Assembly (NCBI GenBank): GCA_030036985.1
Contig: JASHSD010000547.1
Span: 1 to 6,850 of the forward strand
Reading direction: 5' to 3'
Origin: Bryobacteraceae bacterium
GTDB taxonomy: Bacteria; Acidobacteriota; Terriglobia; Bryobacterales; Bryobacteraceae
DNA: 6,850 nucleotides
Positions 1 to 6,018 of this stretch are shown in pieces (positions within the stretch are counted from its first letter, which is position 1; each line of letters begins with the position of its first letter). Position numbers and translations under genes: made by a program. The notes under the pieces were generated by a model that was given only the letters and a program-made list of their open reading frames with translations, had not been told where the DNA came from and did no database searches.

Positions 1-2
1 CC

Positions 3-176
3 CAGGGTCTCGGGCCGAATTCATGGCTGACTGTTCGCGTGAAGGAATATGGCCCCGCGCCCGCGGCGTACATGCTCAACCGCAATGGACTCAAAAGCGG
101 ACCGCCCGGCAAATGGTTCACTCAGGGCGTCATCTGGATGAATGAAGGCGTGCTGGGCTGGCGTCTGGGAATGTAG
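3..176 (+). CDS. C-terminal end of an unrecognised protein (partial)
   Basis: An open frame enters from the left edge and ends at the TAG at 174-176, giving 57 residues. The translation looks protein-like: it is rich in Gly, Pro and Trp, with stretches such as WLTVRVKEYG near its start and a C-terminal end reading VLGWRLGM. The codons are GC-rich at the third position, like the genes further right. I do not recognise the family, and no catalytic motif, membrane helix or signal is visible in the part seen. The 5' end lies outside the window. Downstream there is no + strand gene until 441, so this is probably the last gene of its unit. The coding call is moderately secure; the function is unknown. 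Confidence 0.55.
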   Translation, partial: QGLGPNSWLTVRVKEYGPAPAAYMLNRNGLKSGPPGKWFTQGVIWMNEGVLGWRLGM

Positions 177-440
177 CCGCGGTAGCACCCCGCATCAATT
201 GAAAAAGATTCCCGCAGGCTGCCGCAGATCGTCGCCGACGAACCCGATAAACTTCGCCGCCAGCGCGGTCCCGAACCACAGCGTCAGCGAAACGCAAGCC
301 AAGCGGTCGCGCGCGAGTTCATCGTCATCGATAGATAGCGCGGCATGGCCTTCGGAGAGTTGGTGGTTCGGCGTCCCAAGTGGGGAATCCGGGCAAAACG
401 TGAATCCGGGATGCTCTGCTTATGTGGTAAGCTGCCTCCA
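177..440. other. Intergenic stretch containing a gene relic
   Basis: This stretch of 264 bases lies between the partial gene on the left and the small secreted protein gene at 441. Apart from the relic at 195-301 I see no convincing gene. Reading frames crossing it do not have the composition or layout of a real gene. The segment just before 441 should hold the promoter of that gene, but I cannot point to a convincing -35/-10 pair. No clear terminator hairpin with a T-run follows the stop at 176. Confidence 0.5.
195..301 (-). pseudogene. Relic of the 3' end of a DUF6644-like membrane protein gene
   Basis: These 107 bases align without gaps to 1187-1293, the 3' end of the intact membrane-protein gene, with 99 of 107 identical by hand count. 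The match starts exactly at the TGA stop codon (195-197, read on the - strand) and runs inward through about 35 codons. The decoded end reads LTLWFGTALAAKFIGF and then on to a terminal FFN, against LTLWFGIALAAKFIGF in the intact gene. Of eight base differences, seven fall in third codon positions and are silent; the exception is one Thr/Ile change at codon 267-269. Past about 302 the similarity fades, possibly continuing a few bases with a one-base shift. There is no start codon or N-terminal part, so this cannot make the full protein. It is probably the remainder of a former paralogue, or of a duplication followed by deletion or recombination. Confidence 0.75.
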
Positions 441-980
441 ATGAAGCGCGCCCGCGACATCGTAACGCTCCTCATTCTGCTCAACCATGGTATTTTTGCT
501 CAACAGTCAGGTAGGCCGCCAGAAGAAGCGGCGTGCGGACCCGCGCAGTCCAAGCTCCGCGTCCACACTGACAAAAAAAGTCATTCCATGGCGACCCCTG
601 AGGCCGGGCAAGCACTCGTTTATATCATTCAGGATGAACTGCATGATGGGACAGTAATAGTTGGGTGCGGCGTGCTAACAAGGTATGGCCTTGATGGGAA
701 ATGGATCGGCGGGAATTGTGGCAAGTCATATTTTTCTGCGGAGGTTGCCCCCGGAGAGCACCATCTTTGCGGTGAATGGCAGCTTCACAATCTATTTCAG
801 AGTCACACTCCGGTCTCTCTTTATCCCTTCGCAGCAAAATCGGGTGAGACGTATTTTTTTCGCGCTCAGGTCGTGATCGGGAAGCCCCCTTACGGTTTCC
901 ACACGATCGACTTGCGTCCTATCAATTCGGATGAAGGTAGATTGCTTATTCAAAAGTCTGGATTGAGCAGCATCAGGTGA
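441..980 (+). CDS. Secreted DUF2846-like protein
   Basis: This gene encodes 179 residues. I chose the ATG at 441 because it opens a typical signal peptide: MKRARD, then a hydrophobic stretch VTLLILLNHGIFA, with probable cleavage before QQ at about residue 21. Starting at the upstream in-frame ATG at 345 would bury this signal behind 32 unlikely residues. The mature part has the pattern I associate with DUF2846: a strand reading ALVYII, a Gly-rich DGKWIGG segment (the ligand-like 'v.vdGk.vg' element), a YFSAEVAPGEHHL turn and a later GETYFFRAQV strand. DUF2846 proteins are small exported or lipid-anchored beta proteins of unknown role; here the signal region has no lipobox Cys. No operon partner is evident: the gene stands alone and faces the - strand operon. 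Its GC is lower than its neighbours (94 of 180 bases in 601-780 by hand count), hinting at a different origin. The family call is from pattern memory only. Confidence 0.75.
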   Translation: MKRARDIVTLLILLNHGIFAQQSGRPPEEAACGPAQSKLRVHTDKKSHSMATPEAGQALVYIIQDELHDGTVIVGCGVLTRYGLDGKWIGGNCGKSYFSAEVAPGEHHLCGEWQLHNLFQSHTPVSLYPFAAKSGETYFFRAQVVIGKPPYGFHTIDLRPINSDEGRLLIQKSGLSSIR

Positions 981-1186
981 AGATGCCGCCCTGCCGGTCA
1001 GAATCTTCTCTGAACACGCTCTTCTACATCGGCGTCCGGCAAGAATCGTTCCCTCGACAATCCTTGCAGCTTTGATAGCGCGACTAAGCTCGAGCGCGCT
1101 CCTTCATCGTCCCCGCGTCCAGAGAATCGGATGGTCGTCCGGCACGGTGCCATGCGTCCCTAACATTATCAGTCGGACCGGTGCCG
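981..1186. other. Convergent intergenic gap
   Basis: This gap of 206 bases separates two genes that end facing each other (stops at 980 and 1187), so a bidirectional terminator would be expected. I see only weak candidates: a perfect short inverted repeat GGCAC-G-GTGCC at 1141-1151, whose outer CGGCAC can also pair with the GTGCCG just before 1187, and a GC palindrome around 1094-1103. None is followed by a T-run in either direction. A 51-codon ATG-initiated frame on the - strand (1153 down to 998) is open but has no recognisable family and no good ribosome site. Confidence 0.4.
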
Positions 1187-1705
1187 TCAATTGAAGAAGA
1201 TTCCCGCGGGCTGCCGCAGATCGTCGCCGACGAACCCGATGAATTTCGCCGCCAGCGCGATCCCGAACCAAAGCGTCAGTGAAACACAAGCCACCAGTCG
1301 GGCGCGGAAACCGGAGACCGGCGGATCGGCCATCCGGACGCGCCGATGCACGGTGAAGTAAAACAGCACCGCCGGCACAAGCAGCCCCATCTTGATCCAA
1401 AAAAAAGTCGCGTCGTAGCACTTCATCGCCTCCGACGCCAGGTTCAGCGGACCGGTGACGAACATAATTACGAGCCCGGCCGCCGTCCACGGCGCGAGTT
1501 CTTTCGCCACGCGCGAAACCGGATACCGCTTGATGCCGAACCCGAGCAGCGTCAGATCCACCATCATGATGGTCCCGAGCAGCAGCGTCATTCCCAGCAG
1601 GTGCGCAATCTGGGCCGAAGCGATCAGCACCTTCGAATTGCTCATCATATTCGCCAGCGGCGTGTGCCCGTACCAATAGAAGAACGGCTGCAGCGACTGT
1701 CGCAT
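1187..1705 (-). CDS. DUF6644-like four-helix membrane protein (downstream paralogue)
   Basis: This gene encodes 172 residues. Four hydrophobic segments, at about residues 26-57, 72-92, 102-119 and 138-158, make it a small integral inner-membrane protein. It shares with the preceding gene the block H-x2-G-x5-GTIM-x-VDL-x-LLG-x-G-x-KR-x-PVS (here His35 to Ser64), a PWT motif near 72-74, a SEA...YD element, and paired arginines after the third helix (RR at 121-122). The resemblance to DUF6644-type proteins is from memory; no enzymatic activity is established for them that I can cite. The ATG at 1703-1705 overlaps the upstream stop as TGATG, so translation is probably coupled, which also settles the start. 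The last 35 codons are nearly duplicated at 195-301. Membrane protein: very likely. Function: unknown; heme or quinone binding through the conserved His is only a guess. Confidence 0.82.
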   Translation of the reverse strand: MRQSLQPFFYWYGHTPLANMMSNSKVLIASAQIAHLLGMTLLLGTIMMVDLTLLGFGIKRYPVSRVAKELAPWTAAGLVIMFVTGPLNLASEAMKCYDATFFWIKMGLLVPAVLFYFTVHRRVRMADPPVSGFRARLVACVSLTLWFGIALAAKFIGFVGDDLRQPAGIFFN

Positions 1706-2211
1706 CAGGTGCGATCATACCCCGGCCCGTAGGCAATGGCGCGTCCCGCCGCAATCACCGCCATCCAGAAAAGCAGCGACAGCAGACCGGCCACCCTCGC
1801 CCGCAGTGGAGCTACCGGCGCGTTCTCCCACTCCGTCGCGCGCCGGTAGACGGTGAGATGAAAGATGAGCGCATTCAGCCCGGCCAACGCCAGCAGTACA
1901 AGTTTCAGGCGAAACGCCGTACTGTCGTAAAGCTTCACTGCTTCCGCCGAAAACAGACAGAACCCCGATACCGCCATGAACGCGAAACCCCAAAGCGTCC
2001 ACGGCACAATGCGGGAAACCACGTCCGAAACCGGCTCGCGTTTAAGCCCGAGGCCGAGCAGCCGCAGGTCCACCAGCATGATGGTCCCGGCCACTTGAAC
2101 GATGCCGAGCGTGTGGAACGTCTCCAGAATGTCGAACATCCAGGTCGAGTTCCGGAACGCCATCGCGGCCGGCGTGTTCTCAAGCCACCGGCAGAAGCCG
2201 AGCAGGTGCAC
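1705..2211 (-). CDS. DUF6644-like four-helix membrane protein (upstream paralogue)
   Basis: This gene encodes 168 residues, starting at GTG (2209-2211). The start is supported because it lies 11 bases after the stop of the phosphatase gene and places the N-terminus level with the paralogue. Predicted helices are at about residues 28-56, 71-89, 102-122 and 139-160. The signature block runs from His33 through GTIMLVDLRLLGLG to KREPVS, matching the neighbour position for position; the RR pair after helix three (123-124) and RARV before helix four are also shared. The two proteins are therefore tandem paralogues, and may form a hetero-oligomer, given the coupled translation. An amphipathic start (HLLGFCRWLENTP) resembles the paralogue's N-terminal LQPFFYWYGHTP, possibly a short membrane-surface helix. 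No active-site motif is recognised. The gene is probably transcribed from the promoter region beyond 2732 together with the phosphatase gene. Confidence 0.82.
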   Translation of the reverse strand: MHLLGFCRWLENTPAAMAFRNSTWMFDILETFHTLGIVQVAGTIMLVDLRLLGLGLKREPVSDVVSRIVPWTLWGFAFMAVSGFCLFSAEAVKLYDSTAFRLKLVLLALAGLNALIFHLTVYRRATEWENAPVAPLRARVAGLLSLLFWMAVIAAGRAIAYGPGYDRT

Positions 2212-2222
2212 CAGTGACGACT

Positions 2223-2732
2223 CTACATCATCGGCGGCAGGAAATTCAGGATGTAATTCGCGCGGGGAACCTGGAAGCGATGCAAGCCGTATTGTTTGGC
2301 TTCGGCCAGGGCTTTGACGTTGGTCCAGTGATCGTGCTCGATTCGGTAGCAGGCGATCACTGCGCCGGTCCGGTCTTTTCCCTGCCGGCAGTGGACGAAG
2401 ACCGGCGTCTGATCGGCGGAATTCAGCACCGCCAGCAAGCGGGTGATCTGCTGCTTGGTGGGAGCGTTGAGCCCGTCCATCGGAACGCTGACATAACGCA
2501 GCCCCAGCGCCTCGGCGGCCTTCTCCTCGCTGTCCGTGTGGCTCTTTCCATGCCGCAGATCGACAATCGTTTTGATTCCCAGATGAGCCAAGTTGCGCAG
2601 CCCTTCATCGGTCGGCTGCGCGCCCCGATAAACTTTGGCATCCACCTGATGGAAGTTCGCTACACCGGCCGGACCAATCTCCGCCGCTGCTGCCGGAATC
2701 GCCAGCAAAAGAAGGAAACACAAACTTTTCAT
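2223..2732 (-). CDS. Exported cysteine-dependent protein phosphatase (Siw14/DSP-like)
   Basis: This gene encodes 169 residues. The ATG at 2730-2732 is preferred over a far upstream one at 2858, because it opens a clean signal peptide (MKSLCFLLLLAIPAAAA, cleavage near residue 17) and avoids an unlikely 42-residue leader crossing the divergent promoter region. The catalytic P-loop is complete: HCRQGKDRTG at 114-123, with nucleophile Cys115 and phosphate-binding Arg121 (the HCx5R motif). Other family marks are YRGAQP at 35-40, IVDLR at 56-60, and a PMDG segment whose Asp86, 29 residues before the Cys, is the probable general acid. This pattern matches bacterial dual-specificity/tyrosine phosphatases related to yeast Siw14 and DUF442. 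The family hydrolyses phosphotyrosine, other phosphoesters or inositol phosphates; the substrate here is unknown, but it would act in the periplasm or outside the cell. It is the first gene of a probable three-gene unit with the two membrane proteins. Confidence 0.88.
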   Translation of the reverse strand: MKSLCFLLLLAIPAAAAEIGPAGVANFHQVDAKVYRGAQPTDEGLRNLAHLGIKTIVDLRHGKSHTDSEEKAAEALGLRYVSVPMDGLNAPTKQQITRLLAVLNSADQTPVFVHCRQGKDRTGAVIACYRIEHDHWTNVKALAEAKQYGLHRFQVPRANYILNFLPPMM

Positions 2733-2869
2733 GCCTGTAACTATTGGACGTAAAAGAACCCCCGAACGGTTCACCGGGCGACCTATAAAATTAAGCGCTG
2801 TAAAATTAAACGAACGTAAGCCTTGCGGCCGGAAGCTGTCGGCGGGGACTTGCGGCATGACGTGCCGAC
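2733..2869. promoter_or_regulatory. Divergent promoter region with a repeated 9-mer
   Basis: These 137 bases separate two divergent starts, so both the phosphatase unit (-) and the efflux unit (+) should be transcribed from here. The centre, 2784-2810, is strikingly AT-rich within GC-rich surroundings. Possible + strand -10 boxes are TATAAA at 2784-2789 and TAAAAT at 2801-2806. On the - strand TATAGG (2786 down to 2781) lies 17 bases from TTTAAT. None has a good -35 partner, so the exact elements are not settled. A small inverted repeat GAAC-G-GTTC is at 2764-2772. No strong Shine-Dalgarno site precedes either start. Confidence 0.45.
2786..2809. repeat. Direct repeat TAAAATTAA, two copies
   Basis: The 9-mer TAAAATTAA occurs at 2786-2794 and again at 2801-2809, a 15-base period, with the palindrome AGCGCT between and overlapping the copies (2794-2799). 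Its position midway between two divergent genes suggests a regulator-binding site or duplicated promoter element. A chance AT-rich repeat cannot be excluded. Confidence 0.4.
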
Positions 2870-5800
2870 ATGAGCATCTCTTCGCCGTTTATACGCAGGC
2901 CCGTCGCGACGACGCTGCTGACCGTCGCCGTCACCCTGGCCGGGGTTATCGGCTACACCCAACTGCCCGTATCTTCGCTCCCGCAGATTGATTTCCCCAC
3001 CATCCTGGTCAACGCGCAGCTGCCCGGCGCCAGTCCGGAAGTGATGGCGGTGTCCGTCGCGACGCCGCTCGAAAAGCAGTTCACCCGCATCGCCGGCGTG
3101 AACGAGATGACTTCCCGCAGCTCGCTCGGCGGCGCCACCGTGGTGCTGCAGTTCGATATGAGCCGGGATATCAACGCCGCCGCGCGCGATGTGCAGGCCG
3201 CCATCAACGCCGCCGCCGGCTATCTCCCTTCCAACCTGCCGCGAAATCCGTTTTATCGCAAGATCAACCCGACCGACTCCTCCATCGTCAATCTCTCGCT
3301 CACTTCCGACACTGTGCCCCGCCCGAAGCTGTACGACATCGCCTCCTCCGTGTTCGCGCAGAAGCTCTCTCAGGTCTCCGGCGTCGGCCAGGTGAACGTG
3401 GGCGGCAGTTCGCTTCCGGCGGTGCGCGTCGAGGTGAATCCGCAGCCGGTTTCCCAATACAACGTGGGTCTCGATCAGATCGGCACGTTCCTGCAGCACG
3501 CGAATGCCAACCAGGCCAAAGGTGAGCTGGAGAATGCCGACGTCACCATGCCGATCCTCACGACCGATCAGCTCTTCGAAGCGAAGGATTACCGCAACCT
3601 GATCGTGCTCTACCGCAACGGCTCCCCGGTCAGGTTGTCGGACCTCGGACGCGTCGTCGACGGCAACGAAGACATCCGCAACACCGGTCTCTCGCGCGGC
3701 GTGCCCGCCGTGATGATGTGGGTCAATCGGCAGCCGAACGCGAACATCATCGACACCGTGAACCGGATCAAAGCCCTGCTGCCGCAGTTCCGCGCGTCTT
3801 TGCCGCCGAACGTCCATCTCAACATCGATAACGACCGCACCATCACCATCCGCGCTTCCGTGAACGACGCCCAGAAGAACACGCTCATCTCCATCAGCCT
3901 GGTGATTCTGGTGGTGTTCTTTTTTCTGCGCAACGGCTGGGCGACGTTCATTCCCAGCATCTCCGTCCCGGTTTCCCTGATCGGCACATTCGGCGCGATG
4001 TGCCTGCTCGGGTACAACCTCGACAACCTCTCGCTGATGGCGCTGACCATTGCGACCGGCTTCGTCGTGGACGACGCCATCGTCGTCATCGAAAACATCA
4101 CGCGCCACATCGAAAACGGCATGCGGCCCATGCAGGCGGCGCTGAAAGGCGCTTCCGAAATCGGCTTCACTGTCCTGAGCATGAGCCTTTCGCTGATTGC
4201 CGTCTTTATTCCGATTCTGATGATGGGCGGAATCGTCGGCCGCCTCTTCCGCGAATTCGCGGTCGTGCTCTCGGTTTCGATCGTGGTCTCGATGGCGGTT
4301 TCGCTCACCACGACACCGATGATGTGCTCGCGCCTGCTGAAGCCCGCCCGCACCCACGGACTCTTCTACAACGTCACCGAGCGGTTTTTCAAATGGATTC
4401 TCTCCACGTATTCCTCGGCGCTCGAAGTCGTGCTGGATCATTCCGCGCCCATGACGATCGTGATGCTGGCGACCGTCGGCGTCTCCGTTTATCTCTATAT
4501 CGCAATCCCGAAGGGCTTCTTTCCTCAGCAGGACACCGGCCGGCTCTCGGGCATCATCGAAGGCGAGCAGCACATCTCCTATCAGGCGCTGGTGGAAAAA
4601 GCGAAATGGTTTGACCAGCAGGTCCGCGCCGATCCCGATGTCGAAACCGTCGACATGATCGCTGGAACCAGCGGCGGCGGCAACGGCGGCAACCAGGCCC
4701 AGATGTGGCTGCAGCTGAAGCCGCTCGGCGTGCGCAAGTCGACCGCCGATCAGGTGATTGATCGGCTGCGCGAGAAAACCTCCGGCATGCCCGGCGCCAC
4801 GTTGTACCTGCAGGCCAATCAGGACGTGCGCATCGGCGGCCGTTCCGCCAACAGCGAATATCAGTTCACGCTGCAAAGCCAGGACTTCGATCTGCTTTCA
4901 GCATGGGGCCCGAAAATTCTCCAACGTCTGCGCAGCGTTCCGCAGATCGCCGATGTCAGCTCGGATCTGGAAAATTCCGGCCTGTCTTCGAACGTGGTGG
5001 TGGATCGCGATACCGCCGCGCGGCTTGGCCTTACCGCGCAGGCCGTCGACAGCGCGCTCTACGATGCGTTCGGCCAGCGCCAGGTCTCGACCATGTACCG
5101 GTCGATCAATCAGTATCACGTGGTGCTGGCGCTCGAGCAGCAGTGGTGGGAAAGCCCCGATTTCCTCAGCAAAATCTACATCCAGACTCCACGCGGCACC
5201 GACGTGCCTCTTTCCGCATTCACCCATTTCACTCAAAGCCTGACGCCGATATCGATTCCGCACTCCGGCCAATTCCCTTCATCGACCATCTCCTTCAATC
5301 TTCCCGACGGCGTTTCGCTCAGCGATGCGGTGGCGGCGATTAACAAAGCCGAGGAGGACATGGGCGTGCCCGCCGCCATTACCGGCAAGTTCGCCGGCAC
5401 AGCGCGGGCGTTTCAGGATTCGCTCTCAACGCAGCCGATTCTCATTCTTACCGCTCTCTGCGCCGTCTACATCGTGTTGGGCATCCTCTATGAGAGCCTG
5501 ATCCATCCCCTGACGATCATCTCGACCCTGCCTTCAGCGGGCCTGGGCGCGCTCATCGCCCTGGTTCTTTTCCGGACGGAGCTGAGCATCATCGCGTTGA
5601 TCGGCATTATTCTTCTGATCGGCATCGTGAAGAAGAACGCGATCATGATGATCGATTTCGCCCTTGCGGCCGAACGCGACGAAAAGCTGAACCCGCGGGA
5701 CGCCATTTTCCGCGCCTGTCTGCTGCGTTTTCGCCCGATCATGATGACCACCTGCTGCGCTCTGCTCGGCGGTCTGCCTCTGGCTCTGGGCCACGGCAAC

Positions 5801-5995
5801 GGGGCCGAGCTTCGCCGGCCTCTCGGCATCGCCATTGTCGGCGGGCTGATCGTGAGCCAGATGCTCACGCTCTTCACCACGCCCGTAATTTACCTTTCTC
5901 TCGACCGTTTGCGCGTACGTTTCAGCCGACCTTACCCCGGCCACGGGCGCCCGGGCTTTCTCGTGCCCGGCGGCATCGCCGACAGCGCCGACTGA
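2870..5995 (+). CDS. RND multidrug efflux permease, MdtB/MdtC-like (HAE1 family)
   Basis: This complete gene encodes 1041 residues, close to the usual 1025-1050 of the family. The product is the inner-membrane proton-driven pump subunit that works as a trimer with a periplasmic adaptor and an outer-membrane channel. The N-terminus, MSISSPFIRRPVATTLLT, has the family's start-plus-first-helix form, which fixes the ATG at 2870. Then come a first periplasmic loop (about 31-335), a helix bundle from about 337, the TM4 element GFVVDDAIVVIEN with proton-relay Asp401-Asp402, and the GFTVLSMSLSLIAVF and LLREF-like regions. A second periplasmic loop spans about 548-850. TM10 is IGIVKKNAIMMIDFA with Lys922, corresponding to AcrB Lys940, so the pump should be active. 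Similarity to E. coli MdtC is extensive (for example DVQAAINAA and VGGSSLPAVRV). MdtB and MdtC normally work as a pair; only one permease is present here, and no adaptor or channel gene lies within the window. The ABC ATPase gene follows after 23 bases. The substrate is unknown. Confidence 0.95.
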   Translation: MSISSPFIRRPVATTLLTVAVTLAGVIGYTQLPVSSLPQIDFPTILVNAQLPGASPEVMAVSVATPLEKQFTRIAGVNEMTSRSSLGGATVVLQFDMSRDINAAARDVQAAINAAAGYLPSNLPRNPFYRKINPTDSSIVNLSLTSDTVPRPKLYDIASSVFAQKLSQVSGVGQVNVGGSSLPAVRVEVNPQPVSQYNVGLDQIGTFLQHANANQAKGELENADVTMPILTTDQLFEAKDYRNLIVLYRNGSPVRLSDLGRVVDGNEDIRNTGLSRGVPAVMMWVNRQPNANIIDTVNRIKALLPQFRASLPPNVHLNIDNDRTITIRASVNDAQKNTLISISLVILVVFFFLRNGWATFIPSISVPVSLIGTFGAMCLLGYNLDNLSLMALTIATGFVVDDAIVVIENITRHIENGMRPMQAALKGASEIGFTVLSMSLSLIAVFIPILMMGGIVGRLFREFAVVLSVSIVVSMAVSLTTTPMMCSRLLKPARTHGLFYNVTERFFKWILSTYSSALEVVLDHSAPMTIVMLATVGVSVYLYIAIPKGFFPQQDTGRLSGIIEGEQHISYQALVEKAKWFDQQVRADPDVETVDMIAGTSGGGNGGNQAQMWLQLKPLGVRKSTADQVIDRLREKTSGMPGATLYLQANQDVRIGGRSANSEYQFTLQSQDFDLLSAWGPKILQRLRSVPQIADVSSDLENSGLSSNVVVDRDTAARLGLTAQAVDSALYDAFGQRQVSTMYRSINQYHVVLALEQQWWESPDFLSKIYIQTPRGTDVPLSAFTHFTQSLTPISIPHSGQFPSSTISFNLPDGVSLSDAVAAINKAEEDMGVPAAITGKFAGTARAFQDSLSTQPILILTALCAVYIVLGILYESLIHPLTIISTLPSAGLGALIALVLFRTELSIIALIGIILLIGIVKKNAIMMIDFALAAERDEKLNPRDAIFRACLLRFRPIMMTTCCALLGGLPLALGHGNGAELRRPLGIAIVGGLIVSQMLTLFTTPVIYLSLDRLRVRFSRPYPGHGRPGFLVPGGIADSAD

Positions 5996-6018
5996 TCCCG
6001 ATTTGCATACTGGTGTGA

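Noticed and set aside
345..440. N-terminal extension of the DUF2846-like gene from the ATG at 345
   Set aside because: It would place 32 charged residues ahead of an evident signal peptide beginning at 441.
1104..1754. A 216-codon - strand frame overlapping the downstream membrane-protein gene
   Set aside because: The translation is Arg/Ala/Gly-rich without helices or motifs, and it overlaps almost entirely a gene with clear paralogy and membrane segments in another frame.
2733..2858. N-terminal extension of the phosphatase from the ATG at 2858
   Set aside because: It would cover the AT-rich divergent promoter region and put 42 residues ahead of the signal peptide that starts at 2732.
3610..4353. 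A 247-codon - strand frame within the efflux gene
   Set aside because: It is antisense to the permease, with a Thr/Arg/Met-rich composition typical of a shadow frame, and it has no upstream signals.
2783..4876. A 697-codon open frame on the - strand opposite the efflux permease gene
   Set aside because: It is antisense to a certain gene, and its translation is low-complexity Arg/His/Asp/Gly-rich with no family pattern. Long antisense frames of this kind arise from the GC-biased third positions of the real gene.
5937..5976. GC-rich inverted sequence near the end of the efflux gene, considered as a terminator
   Set aside because: The arms pair imperfectly, there is no T-run, and it lies inside the coding sequence with the ATPase gene starting just downstream.
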